Assembly: GCA_964030475.1 (NCBI GenBank)
Contig: CAXIPT010000003.1
Coordinates: 10,823,684-10,887,683 of the forward strand
DNA length: 64,000 nucleotides
Direction of reading: 5' to 3'
From: Tethya wilhelma
Taxonomy: Eukaryota > Porifera > Demospongiae > Tethyida > Tethyidae
The notes below the pieces were generated by a model. The model saw only the letters and a list, made by a program, of their open reading frames with translations, ran no database searches and had not been told where the DNA came from. Shown here in pieces: positions 10,951-20,484 of this stretch (within the stretch, counting starts at the first letter, position 1; every line of letters starts with the position of its first letter). A program made the position numbers and the translations under genes.

Positions 10951-11441
10951 GTAGCTGATATTCGGAACACAATAGCTAAGATGTAGAAGATGGTTAAAGG
11001 AAGATAAGCTATAGCAATGTACTTCAACCAGTTGTATTCGTACTCTGTACACTCCACACAGCCTAGGCTGTAGGAATAAACAGGCAGGGTATAATTCTCC
11101 TCACACCCTCCACACATCAGACCAGTACGACTCATGTTGAGATCAGAACAGAGATGGCTGTTCAGTTCACTCCCAGTCTCATCTGGTAGAGGCTTATGGA
11201 TAATGTTGTAACGGAGAGGTCCATAGGTGTTCTTACGAGCCTTGTGATTGATGGAGCCAAAGCATCTAACAAGACAGTATCCCATAACTGTCATATTGTG
11301 GTCTGTGCTGTAAGACATGCAGTAACAATATGGAAGAGACACCACAGCGTCCTTGGTCAAACCTCCGTTACAATGTACAATTCCACCTACATTTTTTTCA
11401 CATTTACAAGTGTTGTTGACAGTTGGTGTAGTCCAGAGAGG
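9732..11441 (-). CDS. Multi-pass membrane protein (copy F), lacking its signal-peptide exon
   Basis: The frame encodes the Cys-rich domain, GLMCGGC motif and all membrane segments to the conserved tail, without internal stops. It can be read upstream of the first possible start to about 11441 (TPLWTTPTVNNTCKC), where homology to copies A and B ends abruptly and a stop follows. No ATG or signal peptide is present: the open frame is only entered at a TTG (11360). Either the first coding segment is elsewhere through a splice I cannot see, or the gene is 5'-truncated. The missing part matches the stray N-terminal piece at 6845-6966. Confidence 0.7.
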   Translation of the reverse strand, partial: PLWTTPTVNNTCKCEKNVGGIVHCNGGLTKDAVVSLPYCYCMSYSTDHNMTVMGYCLVRCFGSINHKARKNTYGPLRYNIIHKPLPDETGSELNSHLCSDLNMSRTGLMCGGCEENYTLPVYSYSLGCVECTEYEYNWLKYIAIAYLPLTIFYILAIVFRISATSGAIQGYILTAQLGTSPTLAKFILLTNTSVSPSALLSLKCVLAFYSIWNLDFFRSLYHPFCIHPGMSSLLTLSLDYAIAVYPLVLVIVTYVCVKLHDRYSVVVCLWKPLYKCFICIRKEWNIEKSLIETFATFLLLSYVKILNTSFDLLTPGVLYNMSASQLPWRVSFDPTVKFFGAHHLPYILLAIFFFLTFNIFPLVLLFLYSCRCFHRCLNCCKFNSLTLTTFMDVFQGSFKTHPHDYRCFAAFYLLLRLVSLALMTIVNVAAFFSVAILAALLALLMIALFQPHKSSLHRCIDLVLFFCLTLVANCFPVWVDAKVMCYSIVYSVANKLFFILLCGHALFGILYFITFFIPTARGKALFPMLKNFVNRLLGRNTAPEYAPAYRLEHSSEYPPLIPKSVLDSK

Positions 11442-12067
11442 AGTTTGACAGACGAAAGATCAGCAGTAGCATACAACACGATACTAGTAAATGTAGGTAC
11501 ATCCTTTCCTCAGCTGAGTTAAGAAGTACTACTTCACGAAGCTTTTAGACTTGTCAATGATGACTTGAAATATATATGCTACTTTGGTACATTAAAATAT
11601 GCATAAAATAGGCTATGATTGTTATTGAAATAACCTTTTTACATAAAAAAGCATATTAAGAGCAACAGCACACTTCAGCTAATGGTGAAATGCTTTCAAT
11701 AATCAAACATTGATGGAAAACAATTCAGATAGTTTGTCTTGTGCATATTTAGAGTATAGTGTAGGGAAAATTTAAAATAATATGTGCTGATGGTTGAGTT
11801 GCTATGAGAGAATACTATAATCACATTACTTAGACTTAGACATGTACAGTTTACGTATTTTCTATTAATTTGTAGCAATTCTTTACTTGTAAACAATAGC
11901 AGCCCTTCCCCACCCCACCTCTTTAATTAAGTGTTTAACTTAGGTTATGAGTTAACATAATGCACAATACACACATATAATTACATCAACTGACTTTGCT
12001 ACACACACAGACAATGATAAAGTACATTTTGCATCGAGCCTCAGTCAATACAAACAATGGCACTCAC
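11442..12067. other. Spacer or NPRL2 intron, no gene seen
   Basis: AT-rich sequence. I looked for the remaining NPRL2 exons on the minus strand and did not find them. The ORF at 11696-11896 is not recognisable. Confidence 0.5.
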
Positions 12068-14101
12068 CAATTTCAATGGTACAGAAGCCACACGAGTTGA
12101 GTTTGCTTCTTACATTGCTCAGTATTTCAGGCAGCCTCTGGTGGGTGCTGTCAGAAGACAGGAAGGAGCTCTCCATCTGTAGAATGTAAAAGTTGCATAC
12201 TAATATTTGATGGAAGGTTTATATGTTCAACCAGCTAGATTAGGACATGGTTGACCTTTGGGTAATAGTTACATTAATGACAGAACCATCATATTGCACT
12301 GTTTATTTATGAAATATAATGATGTGACTTATTGGTGATTAAGGGTATTGGTCAATGTCAAAGGTGCTATTGCATGGAAGTGGCAAGTTTTTGAAAAAAT
12401 GACCCAAAAATCAATACTAAAATTTTATTGGTTGAAAATACATCATTGCAATTTGAGCACAGCGTGTACGGTCTCCTAGTCTATCGAGCTAGACCCTTTT
12501 TTCTAGGCAGCAGTGAGAAAAGGGTCTAGCTTGATATACTAACGGTCTCCATTTGACATGCACATTATGGCTTCACTATGCGGTGTATAAATTACTAGCG
12601 TACAACTTCCATGCAACAACACCTTCAATTATCCAAAGGTTAGCCCTGTCCTGTACCTCCTATGACACTTACTACATATCTCAATGATGTGATGCAAAGA
12701 CTAGCATTATACTCACTGACTACCAGGAAAGAACGTTTCAACAAGTTTACCTCATATGTCTTAAAGGCATGGCCTACTTTCCTGATCACTGGTTCATATG
12801 GAAGAGTGTCAGTGGAGGAATCAAACACAAAGACAAAGTTGAAGATTAAAGCATTTCTCTCATACTTTCGATCTTCAATACACTTTGGAGACCCTACTAC
12901 ACGGTAACCAGCAACATCACTGCATAAGACAGAAACAGATAGAGACATGAAATGAGAGACAAGAAGTGCTACTAGTAAAAGTGCGCATGATTGAGCAATA
13001 TAGTACTACAAGAGTATTGGTACCTATGTATACAATGTCATTTATGTGTAAATATTATGAGGCTTTCAATTTCATGTTTATATTTGCAAGTGAATAACAA
13101 ACAGAAATGATTATGAACAACAACAACCCAGGTCAGAGTTTTCGAAACCATAATACATGGTTGGGGAACTAGAGGAAAGAGCGCTCATTACTTGCTGCAC
13201 ATAATGTTTACTTTAATTAGGACAAAGACACACAGATATCATTCTTAGCATTACACACTATGCATATCTTCTGTAAGTTTCAGCACAAAGATGTACTTGG
13301 AAGTATGAGATATTGATATGAAGTACAACAGCAGGGTATGGGGTGAAGACTGAAGCAGGTGATGGAGATTGCACTATGGAAAAGGGTCATGGCAAGCAAT
13401 AGGAGTACCAGCCACCAAACATTTGTAAGACTATCATGTCAAGGAATTTTTTTACATCTCTTCACTGACAAGGTGATCATAGTATTGGGACACCTTGCTC
13501 TCAGCATGCTTATTACTCTCTGCAAAATGTTCATACCTGGCTTTATCCTAAAGTTATTTTTTTGCTCATTCTTAATTGCGTATACAACCAACCAGTACAC
13601 ATCCAAAAAAAAAACAAACCTAGCTTGCCTGTCTTATATGCTCACCATGCAGTCCTATACCAATTGATATATATATATATGTATGTGTTATTAACAATCA
13701 GATATTTACACACACATACACATGAAGACAAGACATGTGCAAATGCTCTCCAAGATGTAGAATATGCTTCTTACATGGAAATAAGTCGGTCATAGAGTTG
13801 AGGTTTGGTGATGATCAGGTCATGAACTTCGTCAAAAACATCTCTCAGAGGAAAATCCTCTGGAACCTACAGGAGAGAATACAACCTGAAAGATACAAGC
13901 TGTGAAATATTATTTTTGTTTATAATAGTGTGTACAGCATCACTTTGTGTAGATCGATTGATTGACATGTGCAATATTTTCACCCAATTGCTGGAGTATA
14001 CATCAATGGGTCTATTCTTTCACCTGGCAGGAAATCTTGGGACCTGCAATGTGGTGGAATTCACTGAAAAACAAGCACTTGATTTCACCAAGTAGTTCCA
14101 T
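12068..14101 (-). CDS. NPRL2: NPRL2 homolog, GATOR1 complex subunit (exons 1-4 only)
   Basis: Four minus-strand exons fit in phase: 14024-14101, 13775-13866, 12751-12919 and 12068-12176. All are bounded by GT-AG. They encode MELLGEIKCLFFSEFHHIAG with PKISCQ, then VPEDF with ITKPQLYDRL, then GSPKCIEDRKYERNALIFNF, then ESSFLSS with LNSCGFCTIEIG. These match the first 150 residues of animal NPRL2. In the family, NPRL2 pairs with NPRL3 and DEPDC5 in GATOR1, a GTPase-activating complex for RagA/B that restrains mTORC1 at the lysosome. The last seen exon ends at a clean GTGAGT donor. The other 230 or so residues are not found, so the gene is partial here. It is divergent from TIMMDC1 with 59 bp between start codons. 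Confidence 0.88.
12468..12550. mobile_element. 65-bp micro-MITE with 9-bp target duplication, in NPRL2 intron 3
   Basis: The 9-mer ACGGTCTCC occurs at 12468-12476 and again at 12542-12550. Between them (12477-12541) is an almost perfect palindrome: TAGTCTATCGAGCTAGACCC opposite the inverted TAGTATATCAAGCTAGACCC, with a 15-20 bp loop. A short inverted-repeat element flanked by a 9-bp direct repeat is the expected product of a transposition event. Confidence 0.7.
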
Positions 14102-14160
14102 GCAGACTGGAGGTGGGCGTTATTTAGAACTAACCTTGTTCTATTTAATGCGCACCAAGA
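14102..14160. promoter_or_regulatory. Bidirectional promoter / 5' UTR region between NPRL2 and TIMMDC1
   Basis: Only 59 bp separate the two divergent ATG codons. Transcription of the two genes must therefore start within this interval or within each other's 5' regions. No TATA box is obvious, consistent with housekeeping genes. The exact start sites cannot be read from the sequence. Confidence 0.55.
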
Positions 14161-15596
14161 ATGGAAAAAGATAGTAGAGGAGCTCCAGAGTGTGATGAAA
14201 GCTCAGCTACAGGATGGAGCAGACTCAAGTCGTTGCTTACTTCAAGGTAAGAATGTTGTATATAAGCACTGAGTCTCGGTGAAGGGAAGAAGTGGGGCCC
14301 AACTGTACTGTGCCCTGGCCAGCCTGCCAGGCTTCTCAATGATTTTGGCAACTATCAGTCAATGACTTCTGCGTATATGTAGAGCAGATGTAAATTTTGT
14401 TTCATTATGTTGTGATCAGTGCAATGGCCATAGATGCTGGTCTAGTTTGCAAGTGCAGTTGGGGCCTAGCTATAAGAAGCATTTAATTTGTTAGTTCTTC
14501 AGATCCATAATTATGATAGATATACATTTAATAGTTAGTGACTGTCACATGATTGATTCTTACTTCCCTTCTAGATATGATGGAGAGGAGCTGGTGGAAG
14601 AGCTACATGATGTCCCACTGGTAGTGTTTCTAGCTAGCATCACTGGTCTGATGTTTGGGGGACTGATTGGAGCCAGACATGCTGGGGATAAGTACATTGC
14701 CCTCAACCACACCACAAAGTACACTTCTGCCATGCAAGCACAAGTGAGCATGTGGGTGGCTAATTCTTGTATTGCTGTATATTTGTAGCATGATTGTACC
14801 ACTGTATTTAGGTCTTTCTCCAATAGATGTATTTATTGAGAGTACATCTGTTGTTTGTTTTATAGCGAGAATTACATGGTGCTGCAATGTTGGGGTTTGT
14901 AAGGCATGGATCAAGATGGGGTTGGAAGATGGGCCTCTTTGCTGGCATCTTCAGGTTGGCCAATGACCCAGCTAGATTTCATGTCACCCCTTTCTTTGTC
15001 TTTGTACATGCAGTGCCTCTAGTGTCTTTCTGTCGGTGTACAGAGGTAAGGAGGATGCACTGAACACCATAGGAGCTGGAGGTAGGCCACCAACACCCTG
15101 TCTGAGACTTGTACTCTTAGGATATCTACTGTGTGATCTTTTTTATAGCATTTACTGGTGGACTGTTCAGAGTACGAGCAGGAGTAAAGCCAGCCATTGG
15201 AGGGACTCTATTAGGAACACTCATCTGGTGTGTTGATGCACCTCTGAAAATACTGTATAGTCATGCACTCTTTATCATTCTTATACAGTATTCCTGTTGG
15301 TGTACTGATGCAAGGTATTGACAAGGTTCTAGTGGGTCCTGAAAAGAGGGAGGAGATGAAACGACAACGAAAGAGAGACAGAGAGAAAGATTGGTAATGT
15401 TACTGCCTGAACATACCAATCTGCATGTTACTGTAGTGTGTTTATATGCTGTAACTTCATATATACACCTTCGTCTTATTGTTTCAGGGAAGACAAGTTG
15501 CAATGCACAGACACGCTTATTGATGACATCAGTAATGAGGAAGGACTGAAGAAATATTATGACCTAAAGGAACAAAACCATTCAGACAACCAATAG
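14161..15596 (+). CDS. TIMMDC1: TIMMDC1 homolog, complex I assembly factor
   Basis: Seven exons join in a continuous frame of 234 aa: 14161-14246, 14575-14743, 14866-14954, 15014-15081, 15149-15227, 15289-15393 and 15488-15596. All have GT-AG borders and matching phases. Landmarks shared with animal TIMMDC1 are TGWSRLKSLL, the glycine-rich helix ITGLMFGGLIGARHAG, GFVRHGSRWGWK, YRGKEDALNTIGAG, FTGGLFRVRAGVKPA with GGTLLGTL, and a charged tail with KRQRKRDREKDW. The family is related to Tim17/22/23, sits in the inner mitochondrial membrane and is needed to assemble the membrane arm of respiratory complex I. The protein is somewhat shorter than the human one, mainly at the N-terminus. The start at 14161 is the first in-frame ATG of exon 1. 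Confidence 0.88.
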
Positions 15597-15734
15597 CATT
15601 GCATTATTTATATTTATGATCCAATTTACAGAAAATTGAACTTTGTAAATTAGTGGCAAATTTGGCATGCAAAGTAGAAGTTCTAAAAGAAGCACAGCAC
15701 CCACGTGTAGTGGAAAGAGCACTAGAGGCAAGGA

Positions 15735-17514
15735 ATGGAGCCTTCCCCAAAGAAGAGGCGCCTATCCTCCAAGATATCGAGCGACAGTACCAAGCTACTA
15801 CCTCGTGATGCTGAAAAGAGCCCACTAGTAGCACAAGATAGTTGGAAAAAGAAGGAACTGTGGATCATACAGTTGCCCAAAGATGTAGGTTTTTCAAGAT
15901 AGAATTCTATAGATATTAAAGTGAATCTGTATATGGTGTATCCATAGCTGAGTGCTATTGATCACTTGTATTACATAGTGTAGGTATGCCTGCAGACTCA
16001 CCCCTTAGAACCATGCTGGACACAAGTAATATTATAGCCTTGCATGACATGATGTTCACAGCAGACCTCCCCCTTCAGGGAGAGGTCTGATTCATGACTG
16101 ATGTGTCAGTGATGTATGTATACATGGTTATATTTATGCCCTTTACTGCCAATATCTTGTGCTATGGGTATGAGGCTATCTTCATGTCTATGGTACCTTG
16201 TCACAGTGCATCATCCATGTGTTGTGTTTACATGGCTTTTCAGCTGAATGAGTGTTGTCAAGGATGCCCATTGCAAGTTGACTTGCCAACATTGCACTAG
16301 GATAANAATATAGGATTGTTCAATTGGTCTTATTGCTGTTTAATGTTAATCGTATTCCTTTATAACATGTCATGCTCAGATATATTGTGTTTCTGTCAAA
16401 CTTTCATATCACTTACTCATTATAATTATAGAATTCTTCTGTGATACTATTACCCTCTTCTAAACCTGGAAGCTTAAAATGTGGTAAGTATACCTTTAAG
16501 TTTTACCATACAACATTATGCATGTATGTATGACTGTTCTATTCAATATACAGCTGTGCCTAAGAAGTTTATGAGTGTACAACATGCTGTGGATGTTCCA
16601 CCTGTACAACTTCCAATGACATTACAATCTGAGACTTGTGTTGAAGTACCACGTGGTCTGAAGCAGAGGTACAAGCCTTTTGGATGGAGTAAGTGACGAA
16701 GTAGCATACATGCTGACATACCAGTGCATGTCGCAGCAAAAATCATACCATATTGATGGTCATTAAACTTGATGTTTTGGTCTGCTTGACGAACTATGAA
16801 ATTTGATGTTGTGTGTGTGTGTGTGTGTGTTTGTGTGTGTGTGCATGTCACTGGTTATAGCCAACTATGGATGTTGGGTTTCTTATTACGCACTACTACA
16901 ACCGTACCAAGTTTGGTGAAGTCAAAGTCACTGGTGAAATGTTAGGTCCCTACCTCTACAATAATTATGACAAATAATGGGCATCAAAAAATCAAGCTTT
17001 TTTTTTTTTTTTTTTTGTAGATTTTGCTCTTCTATCGATAAAGCCATAACTTATCAATAATACCATAAAATTTCCTTTTAAATGATAAATTCATTTGGCT
17101 TCATCTGATCAAGAGGTTGACCTATGACCTTTCTAAAAACAGTGCTGAATTATTTTTGTACCTGATCATTCTTTGGCATTAATTTAACTCGTGTTTGGCT
17201 AAGTTTGGTTCTTGGGGTATCAATGTTTATTATTCAGAAGCCATAAAAGTATAGAAGACCTAATATGAATAATGTTGTATTACTTACACACTACAACTGT
17301 ACCAAGTTTGGTGATGAGGTCACTTGCAAATAATAATTTAATGTTGCTGCATTGAAATGGAATGACCCATGATTTTTATTCATAAATATACATATCCACA
17401 CATAATACTGTAGGAAAACCAGCAAGTCTTCCAGTTCCTGTACCTACGATGTCTAGTGTTAGTGACTCTAGAAAGAAACATGGCAAACGAAAAAGCAAGC
17501 CACACAATAGCTAG
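15735..17514 (+). CDS. RPA34/POLR1G-like RNA polymerase I subunit
   Basis: A five-exon model gives 155 aa in phase: 15735-15884, 15948-15977, 16432-16483, 16554-16688 and 17414-17514. Exon 1 starts with a basic stretch (MEPSPKKRRL) and contains KKKELWIIQLPKD, resembling the ELW-IQ-P core of RPA34 (human POLR1G/CD3EAP). Exons 3-4 carry VILLPSSKPGSLKC and VEVPRGLKQRYKPFGW, which match the family pattern 'LLAPS..G.L.C' and 'IPPGLRPRF..FG'. The C-terminus is lysine-rich (KKHGKRKSKPH), as is usual for this subunit. In the family, RPA34 pairs with RPA49 and acts in initiation and elongation on rDNA. The tiny exon 2 (30 nt) is uncertain, another exon could lie in 15978-16431, and an N interrupts that intron. 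It follows TIMMDC1 in tandem after 138 bp. Confidence 0.65.
16804..17018. repeat. (GT)n microsatellite and poly-T tract in an intron
   Basis: A GT run at about 16807-16842, interrupted once, and a run of about 19 T at 16999-17018. Both lie in the last intron of the RPA34-like gene. Confidence 0.8.
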
Positions 17515-17705
17515 CTATATATGTACTACTATTGTCCCATGCAGCATTGTCAGCACACTATGAAACACAATATATCATAAACACAAAGGTTATAAGTTTC
17601 CCTACTACACACATACTGAGTCATAACATTTGCTTACTATTCAATGTGTATAGTTTTTTGAAGGCACACTCTTAAAGCTAGTCATTGTATCTTTGCTACA
17701 TATAG

Positions 17706-19490
17706 CTATACTCTGCGTATCATCATACCAGACAGGAATCTCTCCACAAGACTAGAGCTACTGTGAAACAGACCTTCACTTTCATTAGGTTCTTGATTTT
17801 GGTGACCACTTTCTTCAATTCCAGCCAGATCTTGTTCCATGTTGGGTTCATCCTTTGCTCTCCTTTGATATTTGAACCTTCTAGCAGCCCAAGTGTATGA
17901 CACTAGTCCAAAGATACCAATCAATATGTTAATCAGATAGTAGGCAAACCCACAGCTTGGGAAGGAGTTAGAAATGCCCCAAAAGTGAAATGGTAGTAGT
18001 ATCAGTAGTAGACCAATCAACTGGGATAAACCTTTAATGGCAAAAAATAATCCAATGACTACTCCATTCATTTTCCGAGGAGTTTGAGTGAATATGAACT
18101 CATAAACAGCAGGGTAGAACAATGTTAGTCCCAAACCAGTGAAAAGGTTGTGTGGTAATAATGAAGCTGAGCTCAAATTCAAGGGTACAGAATTATGGAG
18201 GTCCTCAGAATCTGTCATAAACATACATGTAGTAACATTGTGGTGTACATGTCCAACAGCATCAGTCAGTAATGTGGAGAACAGAGCAAAGAGATACATC
18301 AGCATTGCTAGTCCGATTCGTTTCAATACACTTGGCATGTACTTGGAGGTGAATGATTGTGGCAAGAAAATATACAGTGAAATTAAAGTAACAGCAATAA
18401 TTGGTGTTAGAGCTCCATTTCCAATGAATAAATTCAGACCAAAGTTAGCACAGGTAAAATCAGGGCCAGCCTTAAGGCCCTCAACCCAGTAACCCACCAA
18501 GTGGATATTGAATACTGGCAATGTTACACAGGTTGCTAGTTCAATTGCAAAAGTAGGGCCTAGTGTTAGAAGTACCCAGAGGATCCTGATGGAGGTCTTA
18601 ACATTCTCCACCTCCTCATATGTAAAAGGCCCCCCATGTGCTCTCTTCCCCACGTCCAGTCTAGAAGTGTGAATTGGAAGGGGTGGATTGTGTGTAGCTG
18701 AAAATTTTAGAATTTTATAGACAAGTTTGTGTGGGTTGTAGGGTTCTGGTTTTGCAAACCATTGTCGAATTCGTCTACTGCACATGAGAAATGGAGAAAC
18801 TAGAAGACCAAAAAAAGGTAGTGCCAATACTAGCAAAACGTACCAAAATTTGCATGTCATTGCACTCCAGAAGATCCTTGAAATAATCAGTCCAACAAAA
18901 TATGTCCACGCATACCACCAAATGTAGAGTTTAACATCTTTTGAATGTAACTGTTGTATCTGATTGATTCCAAACCGAATGATGTTAGCAAAAATTAAAT
19001 TGTAACTACAGAGTTGAAAAATGGCGCAGATTCCAACACAAATAGAGATTGGTATAATTGCAAAGATCAAAATTATTAAAAAAAACAAGGAGCACAACCC
19101 AACAACAATAAGACCCACACAAGAACTCACACAAATTGTAATCAGGCTACAAAAGAAAATTTTATGCTGTCCCCAAACATCTGACACAAAAGTTCCCAGA
19201 GGATACAAGAGGAGGAATAGCAGTGACCCTACATACCATGGCACAAAAATAGTTATACGTGAGATTTTATCATAGTTGAATGGGCTTGCTGTGGGATACA
19301 ATCCGAGTTGAGACAACAAAGAGAAGAAAATGCTCCAGAAAAGAATAAGTAAAGCTGAATTAGACTTCATACAATAACGAGATCTGTCACAGCAATGTGA
19401 AATTCTTTGTTCTTCCATGGTTGTGGATCTTTGGCCAGTTGATGTAGGCAGGTCCTTGTGTACAATGTCATGTACATTTGGATCAGACAT
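17706..19490 (-). CDS. POT/SLC15-like major facilitator transporter
   Basis: A single-exon gene of 594 aa starting at the ATG at 19490. It has a hydrophilic N-terminal tail of about 45 residues, then about twelve hydrophobic segments with a long central loop (about residues 235-300), and a polar C-terminal tail rich in Glu and Ser. The block FTGLGLTLFYPAVYEFIFTQ followed by TPRKMNGVVIGLFF resembles the 'E-F-x-x-x-Q-x-P-x-x-M-K-G' helix of proton-coupled oligopeptide transporters (POT, SLC15/PTR2). The WGQHKIFF loop after helix 2 resembles the usual MFS D-x-x-G-R-R/K loop, imperfectly. Substrate cannot be predicted, because the usual N-terminal ExxER motif of POT is not evident. It converges on the RPA34-like gene, 191 bp between stops. 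Confidence 0.7.
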   Translation of the reverse strand: MSDPNVHDIVHKDLPTSTGQRSTTMEEQRISHCCDRSRYCMKSNSALLILFWSIFFSLLSQLGLYPTASPFNYDKISRITIFVPWYVGSLLFLLLYPLGTFVSDVWGQHKIFFCSLITICVSSCVGLIVVGLCSLFFLIILIFAIIPISICVGICAIFQLCSYNLIFANIIRFGINQIQQLHSKDVKLYIWWYAWTYFVGLIISRIFWSAMTCKFWYVLLVLALPFFGLLVSPFLMCSRRIRQWFAKPEPYNPHKLVYKILKFSATHNPPLPIHTSRLDVGKRAHGGPFTYEEVENVKTSIRILWVLLTLGPTFAIELATCVTLPVFNIHLVGYWVEGLKAGPDFTCANFGLNLFIGNGALTPIIAVTLISLYIFLPQSFTSKYMPSVLKRIGLAMLMYLFALFSTLLTDAVGHVHHNVTTCMFMTDSEDLHNSVPLNLSSASLLPHNLFTGLGLTLFYPAVYEFIFTQTPRKMNGVVIGLFFAIKGLSQLIGLLLILLPFHFWGISNSFPSCGFAYYLINILIGIFGLVSYTWAARRFKYQRRAKDEPNMEQDLAGIEESGHQNQEPNESEGLFHSSSSLVERFLSGMMIRRV

Positions 19491-20484
19491 TGCGTGTACT
19501 TCTTACACTGAACAATAAACTAGAAATTGCTTAATACTCCATTTACACTTAATTGACATGAGCCACTATACTGCATGCACTGGATAAGTACATCACGGCT
19601 ATTCAAAACTTGATAGTGCATGTAATCATGCAAGCACCTGCATGTGAGTAATTTACCATAATGAGTAGAGTAATCATGTGAGTTGGTACATCACCATCCT
19701 TTTGTAATTGCAACAAACTATATTGTTGTTGCATGAAGCCACCCAACATCAAAGGTGCAGGTGTGCCAGTACATCATATGCTTCTACTATTCTAGTACAT
19801 ATACTGCTTCTAGAACTCGTGCCACACGGATTTAATTATTGGCACAGTAGTGAGGTAAAACCCTCGGGCACAACGTCACTACTGTGCCAATAACTTAATT
19901 CCGTGTGGCACTCGAGCCCATGCAATTAATGCAATGCTAATGAGCTTAAATCTTACTACTCTTTTTAGGACCTAATCTGTCTGTGTTAATTTGTGTAGGG
20001 GAATACACACCATAGGCTGCACAGCCTTCTGTACACCCTTAATTTCCACTATGGATGAAATAAGTTCAATTCAATTCAATAAACTCAACTGAACTTAACG
20101 GCCAAAAAGGAAAAAATTCACTGGCTGTGCAGGTCAATTTTCATCCCATACATACTGTATACATGTCATATTTACAAAAAAAAAATGCTAACAAAATTGT
20201 GATTTTTTTCGAGTGACCGTTTATTATTATTATAAGTATAATTTTTGATGGAAATCATCAATCAATCAAAAATTAAAGTAAAGTAGTTAACAAGTATAAT
20301 TATTAGTACAAACTTGGAAGTGAATTAAGCTCAGGGTTTGCAATGAATATAATAGAGGGCACAAATCACACAAACTTAAATCACTAATTTAAACATATGT
20401 GTTACAGTTACTGTATTCAATCAGAGTCATTATTTTTGTAGTCTCTTAATTTCTTTATGTGTGAATGTTGGTTTGCTTGAAGTA
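19491..20484. other. Intergenic region with one palindromic element
   Basis: No gene recognised. It holds the POT-like gene promoter at its left end and the 3' flank of the Hint gene at its right end. The palindrome at 19820-19910 is described separately. Confidence 0.6.
19820..19910. mobile_element. 91-bp foldback element
   Basis: TGCCACACGGATTTAATTAT at the left is repeated inverted at the right (CTTAATTCCGTGTGGCA). The arms continue into TTGGCACAGTAGTGA and its complement, giving about 35-bp arms around a 20-bp loop. CTCG occurs immediately on both sides and may be a 4-bp target duplication. No coding content. Confidence 0.65.

Noticed and set aside
13359..13795. Plus-strand ORFs in NPRL2 introns
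   Set aside because: No recognisable motif. They overlap antisense to an NPRL2 exon.
16063..16090. Hairpin CAGACCTC..GAGGTCTG as a terminator or small RNA
   Set aside because: Short intronic palindrome without further support.
15978..16431. A further RPA34-like exon
   Set aside because: No segment in this intron gave a convincing family match with splice sites. An N interrupts it.
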